Positions 45,567 through 56,300 of a DNA stretch of 64,000 bases are shown here, piece by piece. The notes below the pieces were generated by a model. It was not told the origin of the DNA. It ran no database searches and saw only the letters and a list, made by a program, of their open reading frames with translations. Position 1 is the stretch's first letter, and each line of letters opens with the position of its first letter. Origin of the DNA: CAVSWT01 sp963731745 (GTDB lineage Bacteria > Bacteroidota > Ignavibacteria > Ignavibacteriales > Ignavibacteriaceae); NCBI GenBank assembly GCA_963731745.1, contig CAVSWT010000028.1:62001-126000 (forward strand). Reading direction: 5' to 3'. The translations under genes were made by a program, and so were the position numbers.

Positions 45567-46136
45567 ATGGCTTCAACAATAAAAAGAAATTCAAAAATTT
45601 TAAAAAGGGAAACTACTGCACTGCTTTTAATCGATATACAGGAAAAAATTCTTAATGTAATGGCTCATAAATCTTTGGTGGTTGATAAATCAATCAGATT
45701 GATCAAAGGATTTAAAACTTTAAATGTGCCAATATTTTATACAGAACAATATCCTAAAGGCTTGGGACAAACTGCTGAGCCAATTTTAAAAGAATTAGAA
45801 GGATTGAGTCCAATTCAAAAAATGAGCTTTAGTTGTTATGGCGCTGCAAATTTTGTTGATAGATTAATGGCAAATAAAATAAATCAAGTTGTGGTTGCTG
45901 GAATTGAATCTCATGTTTGTGTACAGCAAACAGTTTTAGATTTATTGGCAAATGAATTTCAAGTTGATGTTTGTATAGATGCAATTTCTTCCAGATCACA
46001 AATTGATTATGAAGTCGCTATTGAAAGAATGAAATCAAATGGAGCTGAAATTACGACGGTAGAAGCAGTTTTATTTGAAATGTTAAATATTTGCGGTACC
46101 GATGAATTTAAGCAAATTTCTAAAATTGTTAAATGA
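45567..46136 (+). CDS. Isochorismatase-family cysteine hydrolase
   Basis: The 189-aa protein has the family catalytic triad: Asp in ALLLIDIQEKIL, Lys in PIQKMSFSCYGA, and Cys in VVAGIESHVCVQQT. These are the nicotinamidase/YcaC/isochorismatase residues. The substrate is likely an amide or N-carbamoyl compound. It follows the C39-like peptidase by 12 bp with AAGGAAAA ahead of the ATG and is certainly co-transcribed with it. Confidence 0.88.
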   Translation: MASTIKRNSKILKRETTALLLIDIQEKILNVMAHKSLVVDKSIRLIKGFKTLNVPIFYTEQYPKGLGQTAEPILKELEGLSPIQKMSFSCYGAANFVDRLMANKINQVVVAGIESHVCVQQTVLDLLANEFQVDVCIDAISSRSQIDYEVAIERMKSNGAEITTVEAVLFEMLNICGTDEFKQISKIVK

Positions 46137-46514
46137 AAATTTCATAATCGAACAAATTTAGTTTACAGCAAATTTATTTTTACTTCGAAATGTAATATTT
46201 ACTATTCAGGAAATTAAAAAAATCCTTATTTACCCATGTTTTTCTACAATTAATACTCTCAAAGCTTCTTTTTCCTTATATAACTTTTTAAAGATTCATC
46301 AGAAACGCAATTCTCATTTTCTTACGGGGTTAATCCAAATCTCAATTTGAACAAGTAAAAACTGCTAAAAAAGCCGGTAATAATTATAAAAGTAATTATT
46401 TTATTAAAAATATCCAGCTTTCTAAATAATTTACAATGAGGTACGATGATTGATTTGGATGCAGCAGTTTTATTAACAATACTCCCAAAAAAGAAAGGGA
46501 AGAAGGGTGAGACA
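46137..46514. other. AT-rich intergenic region, no gene seen
   Basis: No open frame with a ribosome-binding site, no tRNA and no clear terminator. The frame of the next gene is open from 46446, but the upstream codons lack protein-like character, so this stretch most likely holds its promoter and leader. Confidence 0.45.
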
Positions 46515-47117
46515 ATGAAAAAAATAGCACAACTAATAATTCTGGCAGCAATTATTTTTTCATTCGAATGGGGATGCAAGGAGAATGTATTAACAGACAA
46601 TTTCCCAACATCTGAACAAATCTCAATTATTAATGGTAAAAAGCCAAAAGATCTTGAACCTGTAAAGTCAAATATTGACGATAAAATTATCGGTTACAAA
46701 GTTTCTGAATCCATTGATGGTTCAATAGGCGGTGTAATTAAAATTCATAATATTGAAAGAAAAACGGAAGGAGTTGTTGTAACCACAGGCCTTCTAACAA
46801 TACCGAAGGGGGCATTTGCAGGGATTAAAGATATTACTATAATTACAAATAGTAATAGTGCTTCAATTCAGTTTTATCCAGAAATGCAATTTGATAAGTC
46901 ACTAAAGTTAACATTAAATTATGAAGGTTTAGATGAAGTGTTGTTAGATTCACTGGGATTATTAAACCCTGAGCAAATGGGATTTTATTTTGTTGCCGAT
47001 GATGGAACTAAAGAATTAATCGAGAATGAAGGACTTTTATTTACCTTAAAAAAAGGGATTTTAGGCGTTAAAAACGCTAAGCTAAATCATTTCTCAAGAT
47101 ACTGCTGGTGTAAATAA
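46515..47117 (+). CDS. Lipoprotein of unknown function
   Basis: The start is placed at the ATG at 46515, preceded by AAGGGTGAG, giving MKKIAQLIILAAIIFSFEWGC, a lipoprotein signal with a WGC lipobox. The frame extends 23 codons upstream, but these read as non-signal sequence. The 200-aa product is beta-rich (IGGVIKIHNIERKTEGVVVT, DKSLKLTLNYEGLD) and resembles ZU5-like or DUF-type repeats seen in surface lipoproteins, where GLLTIPKGAFAGIKDITI matches the 'ltipkGAf' pattern. The C-terminus ends in SRYCWCK with two cysteines. A strong terminator follows. Confidence 0.65.
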   Translation: MKKIAQLIILAAIIFSFEWGCKENVLTDNFPTSEQISIINGKKPKDLEPVKSNIDDKIIGYKVSESIDGSIGGVIKIHNIERKTEGVVVTTGLLTIPKGAFAGIKDITIITNSNSASIQFYPEMQFDKSLKLTLNYEGLDEVLLDSLGLLNPEQMGFYFVADDGTKELIENEGLLFTLKKGILGVKNAKLNHFSRYCWCK

Positions 47118-47167
47118 AGAACAATCTTAGAGTAACATTAGATAAATTAATTATGACAAAAATTAAT

Positions 47168-47210
47168 AAAAGCAGAAAAACACTTAATAGTTTTTCTGCT
47201 TTTTTATTTT
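47168..47210 (+). terminator. Rho-independent terminator after the lipoprotein gene
   Basis: AAAAGCAGAAAAAC (47168-47181) pairs perfectly with GTTTTTCTGCTTTT (47190-47203) around an 8-base loop, then TTATTTT. The A-rich left arm and T-rich right arm could also work for minus-strand transcripts. Confidence 0.85.
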
Positions 47211-47697
47211 AAATTTTTTACAATTATCAGTCAGTTGTAAAAGCAAATTCTCAAACCTTCTTCGACTATTTATAGATTAAAAATTAATTCTTTTCTTCAC
47301 ACGCGTTCATTTTAAAGTAGTCAAAGTAAATCGACTTTCCCATAAGTAAACATTTAGCTAGTAACTTTAAATCTAATTTTGTTTGGATAGTAAAATTTTC
47401 ACTTGCTTACATTCTTTCATGAAGAAAAATTTCATTTATAATAAATATTCATGACTAAAAAGAAAATATTACTTCATTTAACAATTAATTATTCCAAAAA
47501 ATCTAACGATATCATTTCGCTACACTTTAATTGATTTTCTCAAATTGAGTTAGTAACAATTTCCTAACTTCAATGTAATTTTGAAAAAAACCTTAATAAT
47601 GATGAGATATCTTATTTTATTATAAAAATGTTTTCTGGGTATGAAGGTTGGGTAAGCTATTGTATGATTCTTTTGTTAAAAATGGGGAAAGTACAAA
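47211..47697. other. AT-rich intergenic region, no gene seen
   Basis: Nearly 490 bases with dense stops in all frames and no RNA-like fold noticed. The last 20 bases hold GGGGAAAG, the probable ribosome-binding site of the TPR gene, so its promoter should lie in the right half. Confidence 0.45.
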
Positions 47698-48879
47698 TTG
47701 AAAAATGACAACCTAATAAATAAAGAAATAAATATTACTGAAGTCTTAGACAAGTTCCTTCAAAAGGAAGATATAAAAGAATTTCTATCAAAATATAAAA
47801 TTGATTTTAATGCGGCTCAAAATTTATCTGAATCTCTTAATCTGCTAATCACATTTGTCTCCAAAAAACTTCATACACCGAGATTTTATGAGTTTTTATT
47901 TCAGCTCGCAAACGCCTCAACTCAATGTGGTGAGCCCTTAATTTCCATATCAATTTACAAAACCTTGCTAAGTTTAATAAAATGGGATCAGCATCTAACT
48001 GAACTGAGAGCTAGAGGTTATCTTGAACTGGCTGCAGCTTACAGTCAAATTGCTGAGTGGGGTTTGAGTTTAAAGTTTGCCAAAGCTGCTGAAAAAAATT
48101 ATAAAGTAATGAAGAAATTTTTAGGATTAGCGAAAGTTGAAAATTTGTATGGAATAATAGCTGGTGATCAAGGAGATGTTATAAATGCTCAAAAACATTT
48201 TGAAGTAAGTTTAGCATATTTAAACAGAGAGGAAGATTTAAATTTAAGAGGAAAGCTGCTTACCAATTTAGGAATAATAGAAAACATTTTAGGAAATTTT
48301 GGGAATGCTATTTCTTATTATGAAGAGGCCGTCGCTAATTTTGAAGGCAATCACGATTTTGATAGAGCAGCAGAGATCAAGCATAATCTTGGAATGTTAT
48401 ACTTAAAGAAGCAAGATTATAAATGTGCAATGAACAAATTCGATGAAAGCATTTCTGATTCATTAAAATCAAAACAATTACAGCATCTAGGGATTTCTTA
48501 TTTGAGCAAAGCAGAAGTTTATATCCATTTATCGGAATTCACAATTGCAGATTCATTTGCTAAAAAGGCGCTTGAAATTTCAACTAAAATTAAAGATAGA
48601 CTTACAATCGCAGATTCATACAAAGTAATAGGAATTATCCAGCGAAATAAATTTAATTTTGAATCAGCTGAAAATTATTTGCTTACAAGTATGCGCATAA
48701 ATGTTGAACTTGGGAATAAACTAAATCAAGCAGAAACGGCATACGAACTGGGCGTATTATATAAAGATATTAGAAAAAATGAAGAGAGTAAAAAATATTT
48801 TCATGAAGCATTAACATTCTATAAAAAAATTAATGCTTATCATGAAGTAAAAGAAATAAAAAATTATCTGCCAAATTAA
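47698..48879 (+). CDS. Tetratricopeptide repeat protein
   Basis: The 393-aa protein starts at TTG with GGGGAAAG upstream. From about residue 95 onward it is built of six to seven TPR units (GNFGNAISYYEEAVANFEG, AAEIKHNLGMLYLKKQDYKC, AETAYELGVLYKDIRKNEES and others) in the GGDEF/Rap-like 'NLGIIENILGN' style. There is no signal peptide, membrane helix or enzymatic domain. It probably acts as a cytoplasmic protein-interaction scaffold, perhaps with a separate regulator. The 580-bp gap upstream argues for its own promoter. It converges on the CBS gene. Confidence 0.8.
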   Translation: MKNDNLINKEINITEVLDKFLQKEDIKEFLSKYKIDFNAAQNLSESLNLLITFVSKKLHTPRFYEFLFQLANASTQCGEPLISISIYKTLLSLIKWDQHLTELRARGYLELAAAYSQIAEWGLSLKFAKAAEKNYKVMKKFLGLAKVENLYGIIAGDQGDVINAQKHFEVSLAYLNREEDLNLRGKLLTNLGIIENILGNFGNAISYYEEAVANFEGNHDFDRAAEIKHNLGMLYLKKQDYKCAMNKFDESISDSLKSKQLQHLGISYLSKAEVYIHLSEFTIADSFAKKALEISTKIKDRLTIADSYKVIGIIQRNKFNFESAENYLLTSMRINVELGNKLNQAETAYELGVLYKDIRKNEESKKYFHEALTFYKKINAYHEVKEIKNYLPN

Positions 48880-48895
48880 TTATTGATTTATATAA

Positions 48896-49345
48896 TTATA
48901 CCTCTGAGGTTTTAGGCACACCAACTATATAATGTGTTAATTGATCTATTACAAATTCTTGTTCACCTATAACTGCTTTTACAACATCACCAATCGAAAT
49001 CAATCCTGTTAATTTATCATTTTCAAACACAGGTAAATGTCGAATTTTTTTATCAATCATTAATGCCATGCATTCTGTTACGCTTTGATGAGGCTCAACA
49101 TAAATTACTTTGGAAGACATAATTTCTTTAACAGAAGCTTCTCTTGAAGACTTACCGAGAAGCACCACTTTACGAGCATAATCTCTTTCTGACATTATCC
49201 CTTCAACCTTTTCGCCACTAACAACTAGCAGTGCACCCACCCCCTTCTCCGCCATAAGATGAAGCGCTTCAAAAACTTTAGCATCCGGTGAAACTGAAAA
49301 AATTTGATACCCCTTCGCCTGCAGGATTTGTCTTACTGTTTCCAT
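48896..49345 (-). CDS. CBS domain pair protein
   Basis: A 149-aa protein consisting of two CBS motifs. The first contains ALHLMAEKGVGALLVVSGEK with IMSERDYARKVVLLGKSS; the second contains CMALMIDKKIRHLPVFENDK with GLISIGDVVKAVI. Stand-alone CBS pairs bind adenosine nucleotides and act as regulatory modules on partner proteins. The exact match to the IMSERDYARK subtype is common across bacteria. No partner gene is adjacent. It faces the TPR gene tail to tail, 16 bp apart. Confidence 0.9.
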   Translation of the reverse strand: METVRQILQAKGYQIFSVSPDAKVFEALHLMAEKGVGALLVVSGEKVEGIMSERDYARKVVLLGKSSREASVKEIMSSKVIYVEPHQSVTECMALMIDKKIRHLPVFENDKLTGLISIGDVVKAVIGEQEFVIDQLTHYIVGVPKTSEV

Positions 49346-49614
49346 AAATACGTCCTTCTTTAAGAAATGTAAAGTAGATTTTTAGAAAAAGAAATTTCTA
49401 TTAATTCGTTAAGATTTAGAGGTGGATTTTTTTTACTAAAGATAATCTTTTTATTTAAAAATCAAAAGCCTATATCAAATTTAGTTGATGTATCTATCAA
49501 CCATAAAAGTGCATTTATTTGCGATTTTTCTACTTTAATTCAAATTTGTTTTATTTTACAACTTGTTAATAACGATTTTTAATTTAATTTGAATTTCCAA
49601 TTTTAAAAAATCTT

Positions 49615-50722
49615 ATGAAAATAGAAAAAATTGAAATCCGTCATATAAAGATGAATCTGATTTCGCCTTTCGAATCAGCAAGTGGTATTGAAAATTTTGA
49701 AGAGCATATCATCATAAACGTTGAATCGGAAAACTTTTCTGGTTGGGGAGAATGCACAGCACAATCTAATCCTTCTTATAGCGGCGAAACTGTACAAAGC
49801 GCCTGGCATGTTCTAAATGATTTTATCATTCCAAAATTAATAAATAGAAATTTTAATTCTTTGGAAGAAATAATTTTGAGCTGGAACTGGATACGCGACA
49901 ATAATATGGCAAAAGCTGGTATTGAAGCAGCCATTTGGGATTTACTTGCAAAAAAAAATGAAGTTTCTCTTTCCACTCTGTTAGGGGGCGTAAAAAATAA
50001 AATTGAAGTTGGAGTTAGTGTCGGCATACAATCAAATATAGAAAACATGCTAAAAGAAATAAATCAGTATTTACTAAAAGGATATAAAAGAATAAAAATT
50101 AAAATTAAGCCTGGAAAAGATATTGAAATAGTTTCTGTTATTCGAAAAGAATTTCCAGACATATTGCTCCAGGTTGATGCCAACTGTTCATATAGTTTAA
50201 GCGAATTAAATATTTTTAAAAAATTGGATGAATTTAATCTATTAATGATTGAACAGCCTTTTGACTATAATGACTTCGTCAAGCATTCTAAATTGCAAAA
50301 AGAAATAAGAACTCCTATTTGTTTAGATGAAAGTATTACATCATTAAATGACACAATTACGGCAATAGAATTAGAAGCATGTAAAATCATTAATGTAAAA
50401 CCCGGCAGAGTTGGCGGATTTATGGAAGCAAAAAAAATTCACGATTATTGTTACAAAAATAATATTCAAGTTTGGGTAGGCGGAATGCTTGAATCGGGAA
50501 TTGGCCGCGCTGGAAATATTGCTTTAGCCTCACTGCCGAATTTTAATTTGCCTGGGAGATATTTCTGAAAGCAAACGATATTTTTCAGAAGATATAATTG
50601 AAGGAGGTTTTCAATTTTCGGACAAAGGAAAAATTGAAGTTCCGGTTAAAGCAGGAATTGGAGTTCAAATTAATTTAGAAAAGCTAGACAAAGTCACAAC
50701 TCGAAAAAAAAGTTTTCCTTAA
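49615..50722 (+). CDS. menC: o-Succinylbenzoate synthase, enolase superfamily, frameshifted near the 3' end
   Basis: The enolase-superfamily catalytic set is present: the K-x-K pair in KRIKIKIKPG (about residues 159-165), metal ligands in QVDANCSY, IEQPFD and CLDESIT, and the second lysine in INVKPGRVGG near 261. This matches the MenC/N-succinylamino acid racemase subgroup. At LPG (about 50556) the frame hits a stop at 50568, but another frame continues DISESKRYFSEDIIEGGFQF to 50722. Removing one G from GGGAG restores LPGDIS, a family motif, and about 368 aa in total. The reaction dehydrates SHCHC to o-succinylbenzoate for menaquinone, agreeing with a menaquinone-type Sdh. No other men genes are in the window. 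Confidence 0.85.
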
Positions 50723-50908
50723 TTGTATTCTATTTTATCATTAAAATAAACCTGCTGCTAAATGCTGTATTCCCACACTTTTTGCAGCACAATAATAACC
50801 TTTTCAAACTTAAGATTTCTCGATTTCCGTTCGATAATATATTATAAAACTGCATTTTTTAATTTGTATTTTATAAATAGTTAACGCAATATCATTTTGA
50901 AAGCAAGT

Positions 50909-51664
50909 ATGGATGAGTCGGAAAAATCAGAAAAAGAGTTGATTAGTGAAATACAAATTCTTCGCAAAAGAATTACGCAGCTAGAATCAGAAAAAAACTA
51001 TTTGATAGTTAATTCATCCAAGAAAGCTGCCGTTGAAATTAACGACAAAAGCAGTGAAAGAATCCAATCTGAAAGTTTATATAAAGAAAGCGAATATCTG
51101 TTAAGAGAATCTCAAAGAATCGGAAATGTTGGCTCTTATATTTTAAATATTAAAACCAATTCCTGGACATCTTCACAAACGCTTGACGAAATTTTTGGCA
51201 TCAGTAGTGAGACTCTAAAAACTATTGAAATCTGGAACTCAATACTTCACCCTGAACACAAAGAAGGTATGCTAAATTATTTTTTAAATGAAGTAATAGC
51301 ATTAAAAAGAACATTCAATAAAGAATATAAAATTATAAGATTAAATGATGGCAAGGAAAGATGGGTTTGGGGACAAGGTGAACTAAAGTTTGATGATGAC
51401 GGTAATCCAATTCAAATGATGGGTACGATTCAAGATATAACTGACAGAAAAATTCATGAATTAAAACTTAAAGCATCCGAAATGCAGTACAAGCAGATTG
51501 TTGAACATGCTTCCGAGGGTATTTTAGTCTATGATAAAAATATGAATATCATACAAGCAAATTCAGTTGCAGTCCATGACCTTGGCTACAGCCATGAAGA
51601 ATTGTTAGGATTAAATGCGTTTGAACTGCTTGAACCTAATGATTTAAAAGAAAAATCCTATTAA
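50909..51664 (+). CDS. Hybrid sensor histidine kinase, N-terminal fragment (PAS domains)
   Basis: The ATG at 50909 has GAAAG upstream; a TTG four codons earlier is the alternative. After a coiled coil comes a PAS/PAC domain (RIGNVGSYILNIKTNSW ... RWVWGQGELKFDDDGNPIQM, ending GTIQDITDRK), then the start of a second PAS (YKQIVEHASEGILVYDKN). The frame stops at 51664 within that second PAS. The continuation, NPIKTEALLAGKTVYNERYL, is in the next frame from 51654. One A too many in the run at 51651-51655 explains it, so this and the following fragment are one gene. There is no membrane segment, so the sensor is cytoplasmic. Confidence 0.8.
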   Translation: MDESEKSEKELISEIQILRKRITQLESEKNYLIVNSSKKAAVEINDKSSERIQSESLYKESEYLLRESQRIGNVGSYILNIKTNSWTSSQTLDEIFGISSETLKTIEIWNSILHPEHKEGMLNYFLNEVIALKRTFNKEYKIIRLNDGKERWVWGQGELKFDDDGNPIQMMGTIQDITDRKIHELKLKASEMQYKQIVEHASEGILVYDKNMNIIQANSVAVHDLGYSHEELLGLNAFELLEPNDLKEKSY

Positions 51665-53369
51665 AACGGAAGCATTACTAGCTGGTAAAACAGTTTACAA
51701 CGAAAGATATTTATTAAGAAAAGATAAAAGTTTTTACTTAGCTGAATTAAGCACTAAGATGCTGCCGGATCACACATTCATTGTGGTTGCTAAAGATGTT
51801 TCAAAGCGACATGAAATGGAACTGCAGCTTAAAAATTCAGAAAAAAAATTCAGAAGTCTTTTTCAATCTTCAAACGATGCAATATTGTTGATGGATTATT
51901 TCACTATCATAGATTGTAATCCAAAAGCGGAACAATTGTTTGGTAAATTGAAATCAGATATTGTCGGAAAATCTCCAATTGATTTTGCACCTAAAACACA
52001 ACCCGACGGATCCAATTCACATAAAAGTGCACTAAAAATTATTGGGAAGGTATACAATGGTGAACCGCAATTATTTGAATGGACTGGATTAGCAGATGGC
52101 AAAGAAATCCATTGTGAAATAAACTTATCACAAACAGAATTAGATGATAAAACAATTCTCATTGCCATTCTAAGAGACATTTCTGAAAGAAAAAAAATTG
52201 AAAAGGAACTCATAGAAGCAAAAGAAAAAGCTGAAGAAATGAATAATCTTAAATCAACATTTCTTGCAAATTTAAGTCATGAACTCCGAACTCCAATGGT
52301 TGGAATTTTAGGATTTACAGAAATTCTAGAAGAAAGATTAAAAGATTCTTTTGATATTGAGATGATACAAACTATTAATTTAAGCAGTAGAAGACTTTTA
52401 GATACTTTAAATTTGATTTTAGACTTATCAAGGATTGAATCCAATAATATCTCTATAAATTATACTAAACTAAATTTAACTAAAGAGATTATTTCGTTTG
52501 CAAAAGTATTTGAGGGAGCTGCGGAAAATAAAGGTTTGGATTTTTCCATTTCAAGTTTACAAGACGATGTGTCAGTTCTGCTTGATAAAAAAATGCTTGA
52601 ACAAATCATGAATAATTTATTAAACAATGCCATTAAGTTTACAAATGAAGGTTCAATAAAAGTTCAAATAAATTCCGAATCAATCAATGAAAAAAAATGG
52701 GCTATTGTGAAGGTTTCAGATACCGGTATAGGTATTCCCAGCAATAGTTTAAATATTATTTTTGAAGAGTTTCGTCAGGTAAGTGAAGGATTAAACCGCT
52801 CATTTGAAGGAACGGGTCTTGGTTTAACAATAACAAAAAAAGCTGTTGAACTAATGGGAGGAAATATTTTTGTTGATAGTACCGAAAATATTGGGACAAC
52901 TTTTACGATAAGATTTCCAGCAATTGATTTAGATAGTGCTGATTCAAAACCTCAGAAATTCTATAAGGTCAAAAATCAACAGATAATCCCAAGAAAATTA
53001 TCAGACAAAGTATTGGTTGTAGAAAATGAAAAAGTGAGCCGCGACTTTATCAAATTTGTTCTTCATAAGCACTTCAATATAGATATGGCTGAAGACGGGC
53101 CCTCAGCTATCAGGTTTGCCTCTCAAAATACATACTCATTAATACTTATGGATATAGGCTTAGGTTCAGAAATGAGCGGAGTTCAAGCAGCTGCAGAAAT
53201 AAAAAGGATCAGCGGATATGATAAAGTTCCAATAATAGCAATTACCGCTTATGCAATGAAAGGAGATAAAGAAAATTTTCTATCCCAGGGATTTTCTCAT
53301 TATCTCTCTAAACCATATACTAAAGATGAATTGCTGCAGCTAATTAATGAAATAGCAATAAAGAATTAG
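51654..53369 (+). CDS. Hybrid sensor histidine kinase, C-terminal fragment (PAS, HisKA, HATPase, receiver)
   Basis: This frame completes the second PAS domain, adds a third (KFRSLFQSSNDAILLMDYF), then the dimerisation/phosphoacceptor helix FLANLSHELRTPMVGILGF with the catalytic His, and the ATP-binding domain with NNLLNNAIKFTNEG, VSDTGIGIP and GTGLGLTITKKAVELMGG. A C-terminal receiver domain follows: KVLVVENE, the phosphoacceptor Asp in LILMDIGLGS, and the lysine in YLSKPYTKDEL. It is a hybrid kinase whose phosphoryl group would pass to its own receiver, then to an unknown phosphotransfer protein. No response regulator gene is adjacent. Combined with the previous fragment the protein would be about 820 aa. 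Confidence 0.88.
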   Translation, partial: NPIKTEALLAGKTVYNERYLLRKDKSFYLAELSTKMLPDHTFIVVAKDVSKRHEMELQLKNSEKKFRSLFQSSNDAILLMDYFTIIDCNPKAEQLFGKLKSDIVGKSPIDFAPKTQPDGSNSHKSALKIIGKVYNGEPQLFEWTGLADGKEIHCEINLSQTELDDKTILIAILRDISERKKIEKELIEAKEKAEEMNNLKSTFLANLSHELRTPMVGILGFTEILEERLKDSFDIEMIQTINLSSRRLLDTLNLILDLSRIESNNISINYTKLNLTKEIISFAKVFEGAAENKGLDFSISSLQDDVSVLLDKKMLEQIMNNLLNNAIKFTNEGSIKVQINSESINEKKWAIVKVSDTGIGIPSNSLNIIFEEFRQVSEGLNRSFEGTGLGLTITKKAVELMGGNIFVDSTENIGTTFTIRFPAIDLDSADSKPQKFYKVKNQQIIPRKLSDKVLVVENEKVSRDFIKFVLHKHFNIDMAEDGPSAIRFASQNTYSLILMDIGLGSEMSGVQAAAEIKRISGYDKVPIIAITAYAMKGDKENFLSQGFSHYLSKPYTKDELLQLINEIAIKN

Positions 53370-53379
53370 AAATACACTT

Positions 53380-56300
53380 TTAACACTCGGTGCAGCAAAC
53401 ATACGGTACTTCAGTTAACGGGGATGTTCTTAAAATTCTAAACTCGCCTAATTGATCACTCAATGGTTTTACATCATTTAATACGGCACTTAAATTATTT
53501 AAGCTGCTTCGATAACTAATCTCTTCTTCATTCGGCAAATTATCTGTGTTAATCACTTTACCAAGATTTGTTTTTGTCTTTTGATTGTTAAGTGAATTAA
53601 TGTGTTCATAAATATTTGTAATATGCGGAAGCATTTCAACACACAGTACACTTAATGAAACATCAAGCGGCAATCCAAATAATTCCAGTATTTGATTTAT
53701 CTCTTGATTACTCCAAATAGTTGTACCGTATTTGGTTGAATCTTTGTTTATTGAAGAATAGTTTGTAAGCTGAATTACATGCTGTAAATTGTTATAACTT
53801 ATTTCGTTATTCCAATTGTTCAATGAAATGTATTTCAAAGTATTAATTTCTTTATCATCATATTTTTCTATCCACCTTACACCTTTTTTATGTTCTACTC
53901 TAACTCGCCAATCCAGTTTTTTTTCATTTAACAGAACATTTCTAAAATCTTTATTATCAGCCTGCTTAACTTGTGCATAAAGCAAAGCCCAAAGTGTAGT
54001 CCGCGGAGGATTTGATGTTACATTTTTACCATCATGAACTGCTACCGCATAAGGAGCTGTAACATATAATTTTTCTTCATCACGGTTGCATATACAGGTT
54101 AATGTGGGCGCAGGATGCTGGATGCCTGTAGCTCTTAATACTCTGCCAAATCTGCCTTGAGCGGTGCTCCAAATGTTTGCATGGCCGACTCGGAATTCGT
54201 AAGTGAAAAATCCAAAAAGTTCATCTGATTCAGAATGTAAGCCAGGTGGGATTGGAAGTAAATAATGCTTATCAGAATCTAATGCTTTTTCCATTGGCTG
54301 CATTGCGCTTATTCCGGCTTCATCATCAGACTGCCCTGGAGTAATTACACGAATATATTCAGGGTCGATCGGCAAAGATGGTTCAGTGGGAGGAACTAAT
54401 AGCTCCGGATTATTATTACTCAACAATTGATCAGGTGCATATGCAAGCACTCTAGCAAAAAATAAATCGTTCGGATCCTGAATCGGTTCTTCAAATTCAA
54501 TCCAAAGATATCTGCTTCTTGGTTCAGTAGAAGAATATTTTTCATTTCTAATGTATGGTGAAAGCGCTAATCCTGCTGAAGTGATTTTCGGAACTTGTGC
54601 AGGAACATTAGTTACAGGTAAGGTTAATGTAAGCTGAAGCGGGTCATCTTTTTCAGCAGCATGATCTGCTTTAAATTTCGGCAGAATAGTATAAGTTAAA
54701 TCAATTAGATCTGGAAATTTGGGATCGTGTTTTGGTTCAACAGCATCTATAAATATCAATTTAGTAAAGCTTCTATCCGGATTTTGAAGAGCATTTATAG
54801 AAATTGTTTTCTTTATTTCAATATCGCCTATTTCTAAATCTTCCGAGTTCTGATCCTCTCTAAATTTTTTGTTCCGGTTAAGTACAAAACTTAAATCTTC
54901 AAGTGCATCCCAAGTCCAATCTCTTTCTATTTGCAAAGTTAAACAGCAAAGCCAGTGATTCATTAAATCAGCTTTACTTGCAAAAGTTATTGACGAATGA
55001 TCTGGTGACAATGAATGCCTAATTCTATTTGAACAGCCAAATTGAATTCGTTCACCTTTTCTTCCCACTAAAGTTAGTCCAGTATTTTCCAAATCAAGCT
55101 CCTGCGCTAATCTTTGAATCATATCTGGAATCTTTTCTTCCTGCTTTCCAACCAGCAGCTCAGTGAAATTTCCAAAGAACGCGGCTCTTGGCGGATCAGG
55201 TTGAAGATAAATTCCTTTAATTCTGTCTGCTGGACTTGTATTTGCAAAAAGATTTTCTTCATTTATTGATGGCCTATATAGAACCACATTACTTGTTCTT
55301 CCGTAACGTGTATTAAAGGAATGATCTGTATTTTCTAATCCATAATAACCATCTTTCTCTTCGCACACTGCTCTTAATGTTAATCTTATATTTCTGCCTG
55401 TTGGCAAAACTAATTGTTCTAAATTATCAATTTCAGATTGGCTAAATCCTAAATCACCAAGATCAGAAGTGTCTCCAAAGTTTAAAATATTACAATCCTT
55501 AAACTCCAAAGGAATTGTTAACTCACCGTCAAATTGCGCAGGAAATTTTCTTGTAGTAGTATAGAATTTAATAAATGCTTCTCTTCCGGAAACACTTAAC
55601 AAATTGTCCATCTTCAATGCTTGAATCTCAACAATTATTTCAACACTCCCCACATCAGGGTCTGCAATGCCTAATGGTTCAAAGGGGAATGTTTCAGGCT
55701 CGTCAGGTTTATTAGGATCAGGATTAGCATTCCAATCTTCAATATTTTGTGTATTTTGTTTTTGGATTTGAATATTGGCCGCTACTTGAGCTTTTAATAA
55801 ATCCACAGCATTTGCATATTTTCCCGTGAACACTACGCTGGGGTATCCAAGCAACGGGCGCCTAATTACAAGTTGATCATCTGCAAAAAAATCATCATCA
55901 TTATTTACCGGGTTATTATTTAATCTAACTCCGCTCGGCGCAATGTATCTTTTAAAATGACATTCTGCAATCGGCGCTTGTCCGGCATTAAATGATTCAG
56001 ATTTAATATCAGGGCCGCCGCTTGTTAAATCACTTAACCTCACTCTAAATTCATAAATACTTCCATATCGTAATGGAGAATCAATTGGACCAGCATCGTA
56101 CATTTTATTAAGATTTTTGTTAGCAGGCTTCGTAACTCCAGTTCCTGTTTCATTGTTTGGTGAGTTTTGAGGGTCAGCTTGAACATCTTGATCATTTTGA
56201 TATATCTCAATTGCATCCTGATCTGGAATCACCATACTTTTTCCGTTCCAATTTGCAAAATACATCGGCAGCCAATAGCTTTTATTTTTATCGCCGTCAA

